The notes under the pieces are model-generated. The model searched no databases. It worked only from the letters and a program-made list of their open reading frames with translations, and was not told where the DNA came from. The position numbers were made by a program, and so were the translations under genes. From contig NC_063261.1 of assembly GCF_019578655.1 (NCBI RefSeq), forward strand, positions 27,693,126-27,757,125: DNA of 64,000 bases, given 5' to 3'. Shown piece by piece: positions 10,501 through 23,400 of this stretch (position 1 is its first letter; each line of letters opens with the position of its first letter). Source of the DNA: Ricinus communis. Lineage: Eukaryota > Streptophyta > Magnoliopsida > Malpighiales > Euphorbiaceae.

Positions 10501-11965
10501 TCATTTGATGGGCTTAAATATTTCAAAACAGTCATCTTCATTCGAATCACCATCTAAATCAATCGTTGTTGAGCTGGTGCTGGAAGAGGAAGATGAAGCT
10601 TTAGATTTTCCTTTTGACGAGGTGGTCTCTGACAACTGTTTGATCAATTATAGGAAATCTTCTTCTGTTTGGGCCGCCACTAGCTTTGGAATAATGAAAG
10701 ACTTATGTGCCAAGAAGGTAGTTTGTTCTTTGGAAGTGGGCAAGAAGCTATTTTTTGTAAGAAAATTTTGTATCATCTTTGGAGATAATTTTTTTTGTGG
10801 TTGAATTTATCCCACCATTTAACTTTGAACCTTCGGGCAAGGATAATTTCTCTATTTGCTGCTTAGTTGAAATGAAAATACCACACACATACCCATGGGA
10901 GGAAGAAGTTTGAACAAAATAAAAGTAAGGGAGGAAAACATCTTTCTATTTTGTTGGGTTTGTAGTGAGCTTTGAATAGATTAAACATAGGGAGAACTTT
11001 TAGTATTATGGTTTCTGGAACGTTGCCATAATAATTCCACCATTGTTTAAACCAATATGGGATTTTGGAAGTTTAGATTGTGCTTATGTTGAAGTAGAAA
11101 AGCTAAGAATGACTTTGTCCTTCATTTTGTAAAAGAAAGGTATTAAACCAAGCTTGCTGGTAATCCCAATAGTTAAAAGTTGTATTTAGGCTTGAAGGGT
11201 AGGTGTTTTGGAGGGAGGTTGGAAAAGATCTTGACAAGTGTAAATCCATTCCCCAATCGGAAGGGTGAAGGATTCTTTGGATGGTGCATGTGGAATAAGT
11301 TGGGTCTTTGTGGTCTTTATACTTTTTGAAGTGTTTGAATTTTGCAAAACCAGTTACCTCTAGGATAGACTGGTAATAAGATTGAGATTTTGTTTTATTC
11401 CAAGGTTTAAAGTACCATCCTGGAGGAAAAAATTTTGAAACTAATTTTGAGGGGCTTTCTGTACAGAATCCTTCCTCAATAGTTAAAATGCTTTGAAAGT
11501 TTTGCTTTTCTATGTATTCATTGGTTTTGAAAAGTTTTGTTTGAGACAAAACTATTTCTTATGAGTTAGGCTTTGAAATACTTTGAGAGTTTTGAGATAG
11601 GTTTTGAGGAAAAATTACTATCTCAGGTTTTGAAACAGGGATAGAGAGTATACATTTACCTTTATTTGAAGAGGAGGATGACTTTGGAGAAATTTCTGGC
11701 TGGACTTCAGCCGCAGGTATTTCTTTGAATATTCTTCGACCATCTTTAAAAACTCAGGAGTTTGCTGTGCAAGCCACTCTTGAATTTGGAATTACTTTTG
11801 GGCCGGATCTTTTTTGCTTTTGTCTATTTCTTCCTGGATGATCTCAGTCCAGGTTCTGATAGGCTTTGAAGAGGAGGAAAAAATCTCCTTTTTTGGGCTT
11901 TGAATAACTTTTGTATTTGCTGTTGGCCTTTCTTCTTTATCTTTTGCTCTCGTTTTTCTCGGCAT
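10501..11965 (-). pseudogene. EPRV copy 2 second ORF (unknown function)
   Basis: Same ORF as 1977-534. The ATG is at 11965-11963 and the terminal stop at 10501-10503. The best open piece is 11549-11103, with the same Trp/Tyr-rich block (FPPGWYFKPWN). It ends at a TAG where copy 1 reads Trp. Conservation of the frame between the two copies supports it as a true viral gene. Confidence 0.6.
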
Positions 11966-11999
11966 TGTCACTCATGTTTTTGAAGGAACTCTCTGGTTA

Positions 12000-12514
12000 G
12001 AAAGTCTGGTATTGAATTCGAATTTCCTCTTATGTATTCGATTTTAAAATAAAAAATGGAAAGAATGGCTTACCATCTGGCAAAAATCTGTTTTGAAGCT
12101 ATATTTTGAACATCTTTTTGCAATACTTCTTTTGCGGATTTACAATCAATCCTTAAAAGAAATTTTTGATTTAAAATGTCACTTTGAAATGCATAATACT
12201 ATTGAAAGAATTTCTTTTTTGATAGTTGAATAATTCTTTTGAGTATCATTCCAGTGTGCAGAAGTAAACTGTACAATGCATTCTTTTTTATTGTGAATTT
12301 GTTTGAGAATTTCACCATAACCTAAATTTGATATATCAGTTTTAATAATTTTGAATGCAGATGGATCAGCTAGATGTAAATATGGAATTTCAGAAACTTG
12401 TTTTTTAATATTTTGGACAATCTTTGTATGCTCATCAGTCCATGCAGAGGGATTTTTCCTTAATCTATCATGGAGGGGTTTAGCTAAACAATTTAAATTT
12501 GGATAAAAATCCAT
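12000..12514 (-). pseudogene. EPRV copy 2 RNase H domain
   Basis: The piece 12514-12179 begins with the end of the RT (MDFYPNLNCLAKPL). It continues into RNase H with KTDISNLGYG and KKEILSIV. The frame changes near 12180, and decayed RNase H sequence continues to ~12000. It is collinear with 2425-1985. Confidence 0.65.
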
Positions 12515-12522
12515 GACATAAT

Positions 12523-12945
12523 TTAAACTGCCAAGAACCTTTGCAATTGAGTTTTTTCCAAAATTTTATCTGAAAATTTTGAAGTAAAAGCTAGAGATCT
12601 TTCAATTGGGGTGATAGTTCCCCGGGAGATGTAGTGTCCAAGAAATCTAATTTTCATTTGGAATAAAGATACCTTGGATTTTAAAACAACTAGACCATTT
12701 TTCTTAACAACATAGAAAAATGGCTCCAAATGTTTGAAAAGTTGTTCTAGAGAATTTGAAAAGATTAATAAATCATCAATGTAAACAATGCAAAACTTTG
12801 AATAAGGATTAAAAATGTCATTCATAATTTTTTGAAATTTAGAAAGAGCATTTTTTAATTCAAAAGGCATCACATTCCATTCGTACTGGCCAAACGGAAC
12901 TGTAAATGCAGTTTTGTACCGATCTTTAGGATGAATCTGGATTTG
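12523..12945 (-). pseudogene. EPRV copy 2 reverse transcriptase, C-terminal half
   Basis: This follows an in-frame TAG (12943-12945) that replaces a Trp codon of copy 1. It contains the catalytic YIDD (near 12770-12781). The frame is lost at ~12523. Confidence 0.75.
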
Positions 12946-13842
12946 CTAAAATCCTGACTTCATATCAAACTTTGAAAAAATAGAAGCAGAATGAAGCTTT
13001 TGAAGAAAATCTTTTTTGTTTGGAATAGGATATCTAATCCACTTTAGAGCTTTATTCAAAGGTCTGTAGTTAATTACCAATCTAGGTGTTTTCCTATTTA
13101 TTTCACTATTTTTGTTGACATAGAAGGCTGCACACGACCAGAGGGATCTGGATTTGGTAATTAAACCCTTTTGTTCTAAATCTTTTATTTCTATTCTACA
13201 ATGTCTTTCAAGAGTTTCATTCATTTGAATAGGCCTAGCTTTGGTAGAAATTTGTTTTTCACTAAAATCTTTTTCATATGGTAAATCCACCATATGCTGT
13301 TTTCTTTTCCAGAAAGCATTAGGAAGATCAGAACAAACTTCATTTTTTATTTTCTTTTGCAAATAAAAAATTCTTCTTTGGACAAAATCATTTTGCAATT
13401 GGCTTTGGATTCTTTTTAAACTCATATCTTGTTTTAGATGAAAAAGCTGAGTTTGTTTTTCTTTAATTAAAGCATTTATCTCAAAATTATAAATTGAGTG
13501 AGCTTTTATAAGATTGAGATTTCTTTTCTTGGGTTTTTCTAAAAAAGAAAAAATAATCTTTGAATCTTTAGCTTTAAAAATGATACCAGTAGTACTTACT
13601 TTGAAGGGAGTAATTAAATTGATAAAAAGGGTTCCCAAAATAACAGTTTGTTGTAAATTCTTTGTAAGAATAAAAATATTTTTTAAAGCAATATTGTTGT
13701 TTAGAATTGCAATTTCAATTTTTCCCGCAATTTTGATCTTTGAATTATTAGCAGAGGTGTGTCTTTCTTTTATTTCTTGATGATATCTTTTAGGAACCAG
13801 CTCATAATTGATACAGTTGAGGTTTGCTCCTGTATCAAACAA
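12946..13842 (-). pseudogene. EPRV copy 2 aspartic protease and N-terminal reverse transcriptase
   Basis: A 298-codon open piece with the protease active site DTGA at its start, then RT motifs PRLVINYRPLN and SKFDMKSGF. It ends at the TAG at 12943-12945. It is collinear with the first two thirds of 3916-2426 in copy 1. Confidence 0.8.
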
Positions 13843-14224
13843 AGCTATAGTTTCTATTTAGAAATCATCAGGGAAAATGAGTTTTATCTGAATCAAATAT
13901 TTTCTTGAGGTTATTTCTTTTAAAACATTAATAAAGTTTTCTGAAACGTTCTGAGAAACCTCAAGATTTTGAAAATCATTTTCTTCTTCATAATTAGAAT
14001 CACTATTTTGTTTAAGAATTAAGCTTTGGAGCAAAACAAAATCATTTTGTTATTTTTCTTTTAATTCTTTGAGTTCTGGTTTAATGGTTTTAATTTCTTT
14101 TTGGAGTTCTTGGATAGTAGGGAGAGGGTTCTTTAGCTTTTTCCCTTTTTCCAAGATCATAGGTATTCTTACTAGAAGAAGGGATGATGGTTTCAGTTTT
14201 TAGAATTTCTTTCAAAACTTGTTT

Positions 14225-15115
14225 TTAAATTTGAGGGTCATTAATATGCTTGACAGCTTCAAGAAGAGCTTCTTGTTGCCTAGTGAGCATATTAATATTT
14301 TTTGGAATATCAGCTAATTCTGATTCAGAATATTCGGATGAGGTTTTAATTTCATCAATTTGAAACTCTTCCTCGTCATTTGAAAATTCTGATTCAGAGG
14401 TATCAACTAGAAGAGTTGAAATTTTGCTCAAAATTGCTTCTTTTATTTGGAGCTCATGAAATTTTTTAGAAAACTTGCAATACTTAGAAGTGTGTCCCTT
14501 TTTCCCACATTTGTAGCAAGTAATTTTGTAGAAATTGTCTCTGCTTTTTGGCGCCTTCCTACTTTTAGAAAAACGTTTTTTCTTAAAAGGTTTAGAAAGG
14601 TCTTCTTTGCATTTTCCTTTGTAGGTGGGGGAAGGTTCTATAGGATTATACTCAAACTGGTTACAAAAGCTACCTAGCTCCTGTCTAGTCTTCTTCATTT
14701 CCCATTTGAGTTGTCTTTGAAGTTTAAGGTTATGGCAAATTTTTAATCCTTCTTTCTGAGTAAGGCTAACTAATTCGCCATAAGTGTAGAAATCATAAGG
14801 GATCTGGCCATTATGAGCTTCTCTGATGGTATTCCTAACCCTTTCACCTAGTATCTTAGGTAAACCAGCTAAAAAATTTTCTTTCCAGAAAGGTTGGTTT
14901 GAATCTTCCCTAAGCATGACTCTGGTCAGGAAAGTGTTTTTATAAGCTTGAAAATTGCTAAGTTTTTTGCAGGTTAGATTGCTGAAGAGCTCAGCATTTT
15001 CATCTTTTAGAAGAGATGGGTCTCCTATGAAATGGAGGGAAATCGTCAGAATTAAGGTTAACACAACATCCTCAATAGGATTTCCTAGCTCATCTAAGAT
15101 GGGGGTCTCTTTCAT
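14225..15115 (-). pseudogene. EPRV copy 2 coat protein with CCHC zinc knuckle
   Basis: This 296-codon open piece is better preserved than in copy 1. A helical, basic coat-protein core is followed by the knuckle CYKCGKKGHTSKYC (C-x2-C-x4-H-x4-C, near 14485-14525) and an acidic tail. It ends at TAA near 14226-14228, a stop that copy 1 also has. In the family this domain packages the viral genome. Confidence 0.8.
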
Positions 15116-16262
15116 GGTGGTTTGAATGGCACTTAGGATTTGGAGCTGCTTTGTTTGGGTGAGATGGTAATCCCACCATCCTTTAAGCTAGCCAGAAAAT
15201 TCAGCTATAAGGAGCTCAGCTATAGCTCTATCAGAGGTATCGCTTTGGATTTTGTAGGCATTGGCTATCATGGTCATCTGTTGTAAGAGACTAATAATGT
15301 TGTACTCCGACATTCCATCTATATTCCATTCATAGACAGAGGAAGCATTGAACCTAGATTGGGTGAGGATATTATTTCTATTTTCTATACCTAAATCCGG
15401 GGCAGTATTCCTAGAAGTATGCCAAGTTAATCTAGGGGCTTGCCATCTCAATCTGTTAATGTGGGAGGGTTTTTCAGTGACACTTTGAAGCTCTGAATTA
15501 TTGGATTCATTGCTTTGGGCTTGATCTATAGCACTGATATTTCTACTGCTTTGAGGAGTATCAGGTATTAGGTTTTTGGAAGACTCGGAAGTGGCTAATT
15601 TGCTAAGTTGTTCCCTAACTACTCTACCAAACTCAGTTTGCTTATGAAATTGGTCTTGACTAGGCTTTGAGATCTGGTAGGGTTTAAAGACTGGGTTCTT
15701 GAGCTTTTCTATTTGACTTATCTCTTTTGGATGACCAGTGTTGGAGATCGGAGAGGTCAAGACTGTAGGAGGTTTTTGAATTTGGCTTTCTATCCTAACA
15801 AACTATTTTCCTATTGTGTTAAGATAGGTATTTAAGAAATTGTTTTGCTGAACAATATTTTTAACATTTTTCTCAAGCTCTTCTCCTACTAATTTGTAAG
15901 GTCCGGCTTCGATTTCATTCTCTCCATAAGAAATTGTTATCTTCCTAAGGGGAGGATGTTCAGACTGGATGGTTTGGTTTTCTCCGACCTTCCATTCTGG
16001 AGCTTTGTTCCTTACAGTAGCAGGACTAATGAGTTTTTCTTTAAAAGGATAAAAGATACTATTTTCTTTACAATAAATCTGAAACCAATTAAAAAAATTT
16101 GATTTGAATTCTATTTCGTATGTAAAATTAGTAATATCTTTATTGGATACTGTCTTTTTATTGTAGAAAATGTTTAAAAAACTAAATTTTTTTGGAATGA
16201 TTTTTTTTTTGAATAGAAATCTTCATGTAAAAATTTTTTATTGATTTAAAAATCTTTTGAAA
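15116..16262 (-). pseudogene. EPRV copy 2 coat-protein N-terminal region
   Basis: The open piece 15760-15188 is Pro/Ser/Gln-rich and leads into a Trp-containing segment (YEWNIDGMSEYN). Upstream to 16262 the sequence matches 6340-5760 of copy 1 but is full of frame changes. Viral similarity stops abruptly at ~16262, so the movement protein is absent. Confidence 0.65.
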
Positions 16263-17298
16263 CATTAACAGACAGTTGTAGGATTGGTCAGCTATGACAT
16301 TTCTGTGGAATCTAATCAAAGCCAATTAAATAACTCCCAAAAAAAAAATTATACACTTATTTGTGATTTATAAGCATAAATTGATACCGGATTTTTAATC
16401 TTTTATTAAATTTTATAAGATAAATACAATTAATTGACTTTCTTTTTGGGTTAACTAACTTTTTAGCTTAATAATTCTGATCTAGTTTTATATTTCAGGA
16501 GTAAACTCATGGTACTCTGCATTTGAATAAGTACTAAATTATTAGAAAAATTAAATATAAATAATTATATTGTAAAAGGAACATTATAGTTGTTGTATTT
16601 GGCTCTTTAAAAATTCTATTTTCTAACCTAATAAAAATATATAATAATCGACTTCGATTGAATAAAAATATAAATTATCAAGTAATGGTACAGTCGAACT
16701 CAAAACAATCAAATAGTATGTACTAGAATTATTTCGAAAAATATGCAATTATATGCATGTGAGTTTTTGAATCTAGTTTAAGCTCAACCAAAACAGAAAA
16801 AGAAAATGAGACAAAAAAATTGAAAATAAGATTTAACCCTAAGGAAGAAGCAGAAGAAAGAGAAAAGAAAATGAAAATAAAAATTTAACTCTAAGGAAGA
16901 ATTATGAAAAAGGAAGAAGTAAAATAAAAAATTTATCAGTTAGGTTAACTCTCTTCCTAACACAATTCTACTCATGCTAAAACAATAAGTTAAATTAAAC
17001 ATAACTTTATCTGCAATATTATTGAACTCTTTCCTGAGGAGGATATAAGATTATATTAGAAAAAAGAATTATTTTTTGTAAATTAAAGTAATTATATTAA
17101 ATTGAAAATTGAAACTTGAAACTTATTGATCAAGTATGTATTATAATTTACTCGTATGCAACAGTTGTACACCAGAAAATCTGAAATTCAATTTTTTGTT
17201 TTTAAAAACAACGGTCGAATTCTTAAGAAAAAAAAAATAGAAATTACATAAATTAATACATTAATCGCCGTATGTTGATTCCCCTTTAATTCTTTGTC
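16263..17298. other. AT-rich intergenic region downstream of the ABCG gene
   Basis: No gene, RNA or repeat recognised. It is A/T-rich with purine-rich runs at 16795-16930, and should hold the 3' UTR of the minus-strand ABCG gene. Confidence 0.5.
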
Positions 17299-19539
17299 TT
17301 ACCTTCTCTTGTTCTTGCTACCAATGAGCAAAGAGAAGTAAAATAAAATCCTGAACAAGAATCCCCAAGCAACTGTTACCCACAAGCAATTCCACTTACT
17401 TAGATCAGTAATCCCTTGTTGTTGCAATATATCTGATCCTGTCGTTAAACATGTTGAGCTTGTAATCGTCATTCCCAATGTATTGCTCAGAGTAGCTAGC
17501 AAGTTTACTTTCATTGGTGTTGGAACAGCTCCTAATGGAGTGTTGTCAAAAATCTGAACTCCTCTGACGAAACACTTAACTGGGTCTTGAAATTCATTTT
17601 GTAAAACGGCTTCATAAGGGTATTTGACGAGTGACATGTAATGGAACCAAATCCAGTAAGGTGGGATTCGATCACGATTGATGAAGAAACCACTGAAGAG
17701 AAGGAAATAAGCTAAGATTGCTACAACAATGGTGTAGCCAAGCATAACATGAGGGACTACACCGGATAAGAATGTAACAAAGGAATTCCCAGCCCAGAAA
17801 GAAGCGAAAATGATCAAGAAGTAGAACAAGAATCCGGCAAGGCCTCCGTCGAGGCCCACAGCCCAAAATGTAAGGGCGGAAAAGGCAAGCGAGAGGAAAA
17901 TCAAAGATGGTAAAGAGACAAGAGCATGAGACAACACGTAAGATGATCTTCTGTAAGCATTGTGCGCAGTTTCTCTCATGAAAATGTACCTTTCTTGGAG
18001 GAAAACAGGGAGGGCATCAGCACAAGTGTAGAAAGTAGTCGACATAGCAAATGCGAAAAACCCTAGTCTCTCTTGAACTCCTTTTGGTGAATTATCAAGC
18101 TGCCAAAACATTGTAGCCAAAATGAACCCAGTAACAAGAACAGCACCCAATCGAATCCCAAACAATTCAGGCATTCTTCTTGAATTAGTGACCGATCTTT
18201 TCGACAAAACAGCCATTTCAATCCAAACCGGATTAGCAAATGTTGGCACCAATGAATTAGTGCCAGCACCATTATTAGTAGCACCAGAAACCAACTTCCC
18301 TTTAGAAATGCTTGCACTTATTGCTTCTTTTAAAGACAAACCATGTGAATCCACTTCAGTATTCGGTGCGTGCTTCGTACTCTGCCATGTTTTATTGAAC
18401 TCCACTAAGCTTTTAGTACCTCCTGGAGAACCCTCAAGCTCTCGAATAAGGTCCAAAGCAAACTCGGTTCGGTTCTCATTTTCCGGAATTGGATGTCCGA
18501 ATTCAGCAAAAAAAGACGGCAAATATATAGGAGGCCCACTATAAACAGTCTGTCCACGAGACAAGAAGACCAACCGGTCTAACAGACCAAGAATCCGATA
18601 ACTGGGCTGGTGCACGGACATGATGACTATACTCCCGGACTGAGCTATTCTCTGCAGCACCTTCACAACCATGAACGCGCTGGTAGAATCAAGACCGGAA
18701 GTCGGTTCGTCCAAGAAAAGAATAATGGGATCATGAATTATATCAATTCCAATAGAAACACGACGCCGCTCTCCACCAGAAACACCTCGGTGACCTTCAT
18801 CTCCGATCACAGTTTTGGCTGCGTTACGCAGGCCTAACTGATCAATCAAAGCGTGGACCCTCATTTTCTTTTTCGACTTTGATAAACTCCTCGGCAGCCG
18901 AAACTCAGCCGCAAACATAAGTGTTTCTTCGACAGTGAGCATTGGAAAAAGCATATCATCTTGCATCACGTATGCAGATATCACTTTCAACATTCTTGAC
19001 TCCAATATTTCGCCGTTTAGCGTTATCTTCCCTTTCAAGCTTCCTTTAGCTATCCGGTTGGCCAATGCATCTATTAAAGTTGATTTTCCAGAACCACTTG
19101 CCCCAAGAACAGCCACTATTTCTCCGTCGCGCGCCTCACCAGAGATGTCATTCAGGAGAGTTTTTGTCCTTGTGTATACGCTTTCGCCGGCAACTGCGCC
19201 GACGTCGTGGCTGCGGCGGCGCGTGCGACGGAGTATAGATGGTGATTTCGTTTTGACACTGTAAGTCAAATTGTTGAATGACAAAACGAATGGAATTGAT
19301 CTCGGGGCCTCGACATTCGGGTCGCTGCCGAGCTCGAGAACTTGATGAACCGGCGTCTCACTGCCGTCTCCAGTGGCTTCTTTCCGTACATCTCCAACGC
19401 GTTTGAGCAATTGGCCGAGCGTGGGGGACACGGCGGAGGAGGCGCGAGTGGGGAAGTACTCGAGTCGATCTAGATTTTGAGAGTAAAAGGGCACCGTATC
19501 TCTACTAGGAGGGAGATCATCTGCTACAACACGGGACAT
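17299..19539 (-). CDS. ABC transporter G family half-transporter (ABCG2/6/20-like)
   Basis: An intact single-exon gene of 746 codons, a normal length for the plant ABCG1/2/6/16/20 clade, whose members are also intronless. The nucleotide-binding domain is N-terminal: Walker [10 protein letters not shown] near residues 143-150, signature [13 protein letters not shown] near 251-263, Walker [15 protein letters not shown] near 270-283, and the switch His in SVHQPS. The membrane domain follows from about residue 455 with six hydrophobic segments, ending in a short basic tail (GSKNKRR). Half-transporters of this type act as dimers in the plasma membrane. In Arabidopsis ABCG2/6/20 export suberin precursors and ABCG1/16 serve pollen wall formation. 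Assignment to the clade is firm; the exact orthologue and substrate are inferred. The 5' coding part is richer in G+C than its surroundings. Confidence 0.93.
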   Translation of the reverse strand: MSRVVADDLPPSRDTVPFYSQNLDRLEYFPTRASSAVSPTLGQLLKRVGDVRKEATGDGSETPVHQVLELGSDPNVEAPRSIPFVLSFNNLTYSVKTKSPSILRRTRRRSHDVGAVAGESVYTRTKTLLNDISGEARDGEIVAVLGASGSGKSTLIDALANRIAKGSLKGKITLNGEILESRMLKVISAYVMQDDMLFPMLTVEETLMFAAEFRLPRSLSKSKKKMRVHALIDQLGLRNAAKTVIGDEGHRGVSGGERRRVSIGIDIIHDPIILFLDEPTSGLDSTSAFMVVKVLQRIAQSGSIVIMSVHQPSYRILGLLDRLVFLSRGQTVYSGPPIYLPSFFAEFGHPIPENENRTEFALDLIRELEGSPGGTKSLVEFNKTWQSTKHAPNTEVDSHGLSLKEAISASISKGKLVSGATNNGAGTNSLVPTFANPVWIEMAVLSKRSVTNSRRMPELFGIRLGAVLVTGFILATMFWQLDNSPKGVQERLGFFAFAMSTTFYTCADALPVFLQERYIFMRETAHNAYRRSSYVLSHALVSLPSLIFLSLAFSALTFWAVGLDGGLAGFLFYFLIIFASFWAGNSFVTFLSGVVPHVMLGYTIVVAILAYFLLFSGFFINRDRIPPYWIWFHYMSLVKYPYEAVLQNEFQDPVKCFVRGVQIFDNTPLGAVPTPMKVNLLATLSNTLGMTITSSTCLTTGSDILQQQGITDLSKWNCLWVTVAWGFLFRILFYFSLLIGSKNKRR

Positions 19540-19595
19540 TGTTTGTGTAATGGATAACGCTGAGAAGTAAGGACGGAATGGTAATAAGATAGTAC

Positions 19596-19603
19596 TATTT
19601 ATA
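19596..19603 (-). promoter_or_regulatory. TATA box of the ABCG gene
   Basis: The minus strand reads TATAAATA 57-64 nt upstream of the ABCG ATG. That would give a 5' UTR of roughly 25-30 nt. Position and match are good; transcription start is not demonstrated. Confidence 0.55.
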
Positions 19604-20036
19604 AACAGTTTCTAGAAACGTTGACGGCGTGAGGAGGAGGTTGGAGGAGCATATGTTATGCTGGTATAATGGGGAGGATAAGAGAAGTAACGGCGTGGAA
19701 AAGGCGTTTATGAAGGGAAAATGTGGAGGAGGAGGAGGTGGTGCTGCTATTTCTGTTTGGTTCTTTCTTTTTTAGGGTTTATGTGTTTGTGTGGTGTTTG
19801 TTCCTATAATTATAATTATATATAGAAAGGGAATTTAAGAGGAGGATAAGATTTAAATGTGAAAAGGGTTATATAATGTGTAAATGTATGTTTTTATTGC
19901 ACTATTTAGTGTTTGATTGAATATGGGAGGGATTGGATTGGGAGGTGAGAAAAAGGTGACCTAAATTCTCCTAATCCTTATGTCTATACGTCTCCTTTTC
20001 CTTGGAGGTAAAAGGTGTTTGATTGATCACGTATGA

Positions 20037-20044
20037 CACGTGGC
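20037..20044 (-). promoter_or_regulatory. G-box/ABRE upstream of the ABCG gene
   Basis: The minus strand reads GCCACGTG within GCCACGTGTC, a textbook abscisic-acid response element core. It lies about 500 bp upstream of the ABCG start. ABA induction of suberin ABCG genes is known, so this is a plausible control site (inference). Confidence 0.4.
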
Positions 20045-20404
20045 CAAATGGGTTCTGCTTGTTCTGGTTCGTTATGTTGTGTAGGGTTTTTATGTTAAGT
20101 AGGTTGGATGTTGATCTACTGTATACGTAAGATGTCCAATTTGAGAAATACCATATGATGAAGCTAAAATTAATTAGGGTGGTGGCTACTAGTAGGGTAG
20201 AGTAATAGTCTAGGAATTCGAATTTGAATTCATTTACAATATAATTATTCGAATATGACTCAAATTCATTTGAAAATTTAATTTTATTATTTACATCTCA
20301 TATATTATTTAAATTTATCTAAATTTAATTTAATTTATAATTATATTTTATGGATATTAATAGTATTAGCTACTAAAAACCATTATATAATGGATGTCAT
20401 AATA

Positions 20405-20406
<2 letters not shown>

Positions 20407-20456
<50 letters not shown>
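20407..20456. repeat. (AT)n microsatellite
   Basis: About 24 uninterrupted AT units. Likely polymorphic in length. Confidence 0.95.
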
Positions 20457-20459
<3 letters not shown>

Positions 20460-23400
20460 TAAAGGGTAAAGTTTAAAAAATTACTATGTAGTTTGACGTT
20501 TTTACACTTGAAGAATAGATATTTTTATATCAAATGAGCAATATGTATTTTACTTTTTAAATATTTCTTAAATACATTCAATATTTTTTTATTTTTTAAA
20601 TTATAAATATTAATAGAAACATAAATTTTTAATAACATAAGTATTTTTAAATAATTTAACATCCGACTAAATATTTTGTAATCATAATAAATTGTCAAAA
20701 TATATAGATTTTTTAATTTTAATTAAAATTTAAAAAATAATTTTTTAAATAAAATTTTAATGTATTTATGAATTCTGTAATACATTGTTAAACGCTACAT
20801 TGCTTATAAAACTATAATTTAGTAACGATTTATATTAAATACATGCAAAACTATATAAAAATAATAAAAATATAAATATACATCCAAAAAATATTAAAAA
20901 AATAAAGCATGCGGTACTCTTTTGATACGAAAAATATCTTCATTCCTTAAAAGGATTGAAGAATTGAAAGTATTCGGTCATCGTCCTCTCTGACTATTAG
21001 TATCAAACCTTATATGTCGATGATAATATCACTTAGGTGGTATATTCATATATATATTAGCTTAATTGGCCATGACTATTTTGAGGAAAGTGGTCAGCCT
21101 TAGGTCTCACCATTGTTCAAAATGAACTAACCTCCCCTCTTTAAATTGATCAAAGTTAAAATCTCATTAAGACTAAAACCTAATAAAGATAGTCAAGCCT
21201 TTTATTGTAAATCTTTTTAAGACATGAATGGCATGTCTTTAATTAGATTAGAGATATGAATTTAGTATAATAATGATATATAGGCACTAAATAAATAATA
21301 ATAATAACAACAAATAGTATTATTTCATGATTTCTTATTGGACTCTTCCCTCATGTTGTAGTTTCTTTTCCAAAGTTTGGAGTTATTTGATAGTTACATG
21401 ATAGAGGTTTCTTAGCTGAAAAGAGAAATGCAGCTGCAAACTATATAAACTCAGTAGGGTTTGACAATCCCTTGCTCTGAAGAGCTCAAGCTATATTGTG
21501 TTGACTAGCTCATATATCTCTACTTATCAAAGGTAATAACGTTACTTATAGGCCTTGGTGAAAAAATTGGATGAAACCATAATTGGAATGGAAGGTTCTG
21601 ATATTTGTCAAAAATTATTTTGGAGATTGTAAATAAAATGGATTGCTCTTGATAAACATCAATTATTTTCCTTTTATCTCTTTAAGAAATGAATTTCTCA
21701 TTTTGAGAGGAATCAATTCAAACCAATTATAAGTTGATCAAATAAAAAAGTTAATATATAACATATAAACACAATTACTACTGATAATAATAATAATTCA
21801 ATAATTGTTGTTAATTAATTAATAATATTACAAACAAACAAATAATTCAAAATAACATGATATACGTACAAATAATGAAAAAATGCATTATAATATAAAA
21901 GATGATTAAATTTTTGTCACATAAAAAAATAGAAAAATAATATTAATATTAAAAAGTAGATATTTAAATAAATGAAATTTGTATAAGTATTTGTTTTGAT
22001 TGCTGCTCCTAGTTTATTTAAATTCTTTTCTATTCCAATTCTAATTCCGACTTCGATAATGAATGAAATCAAACCAGTCCTTACATAGTGTTTGATCGAA
22101 ATTTATAGAATTTATTTGCGAATCTAAACTTTATATGTTTTAAATGGAGTAAAAGTCAGTTTAGTATTCTACATAATCAATTTTATGTGGAATTAATTAT
22201 AGCTAAACCAGATCCTAACAAAATATATAGAATTTCCAAATGAATTCCACATTAGTAAGTAAATACATTCCATAACACTAAAATATCTCTTCCAAACTTT
22301 ATTATTTCCATTCTATGTTTTTCTTAAATGAATTCTTTTATGGATTTTAACCAAACATAGTATAATTTAATCAATTTTAATTTAGCATTACATAACCAAA
22401 ATTGTTTTCTCTCGATTGCCTGCATATAGAAACTTCAATAATAAAATTTTCATGCCAAATATAAGAAAAGTTTGGTAGTTCTTTTTCATATGCCTGCCAT
22501 TAAGATAAATTTGACTATATATGTCTCCACATTGATTAGTTAGATCTTAAAATTACTAATCTCAACAAGCATTATTAGCTTTCATATATTTATTTAACAA
22601 GCATCATAATATATAACATTTGAAAAGTAAGATCTCATATTGTTTCATTTCATATTATACAAGAAATTAAAGAGCGTTTATAGCTTAAATCTAAGAAATA
22701 TCAATTTAGTTACATCGCAACTTCCTAATCAAATTCATGTAAGTCTTGATTTTGCATTGATTGAGGCCGGCTAATATAATCATTTTGTTGAGAAACTCTT
22801 AGGTATATACTTAATTTACTACATCATTCATAGATAAAATTAATTATACATATTGACATGCGACATTATTTACACTATTTGCATTGATTTTTTTCTTAAT
22901 CGTTGGTGGTTAATATTAATATATAACCCAATCAATATAAATGTTAGTTCCATCTAATATAGCAACATGTAATTATATTTATGTAGGTGACAAATAATTA
23001 ATTATATTTTGAATGACGTAGTAAATTAAATTTACCTGCAATTTTTTATTTATTTTTTCCCTTTACCTCATTTAAGGCAACATGGCATCCTATAATTTAA
23101 AAGTATAGAAGAGGAAAAACAATTGATAAGAACCCTAAGTTTACTCTCCTTTTTTGAGTGTCTTAAATGTCACATGTGTCTCGTGGGCTATTCCCATACG
23201 ACAGAACATGCACGTTCTACATTTGTCTACTTTCATTATCAACATTTTTGCAAGTTCGAGTTCCAGCAAATAAATATATATTGTTTGATTTCTCTAATTT
23301 TATGTAAAGAGTGTTCAGCAGAAGCAATATTTGAGGATTTAATAATTGGGGATCCAAAATTATAATTTAAGACATAATTATATGCAGGTACGACTAAGTA

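Larger units (their letters stand above)
9885..16262 (-). mobile_element. Endogenous caulimovirid copy 2, 5'-truncated
   Basis: This second relic is in the same orientation as copy 1 and collinear with it (offset ~9,970-9,980 bp). It runs from the coat-protein N-terminal region (16262) through zinc knuckle, protease, RT, RNase H and the second ORF to the intergenic repeat. It stops at ~9890, just short of where the primer-binding site would be. The movement protein and its leader are missing. The frames differ from copy 1 in where they are broken, but at least one stop (near 14226) is shared. Confidence 0.85.

Noticed and set aside
10505..10804. 99-codon plus-strand ORF in viral copy 2
   Set aside because: It is the antisense of the second viral ORF's C-terminal part, which is conserved on the minus strand in both copies.
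18122..18544. 140-codon plus-strand ORF
   Set aside because: Antisense shadow of the intact ABCG gene.
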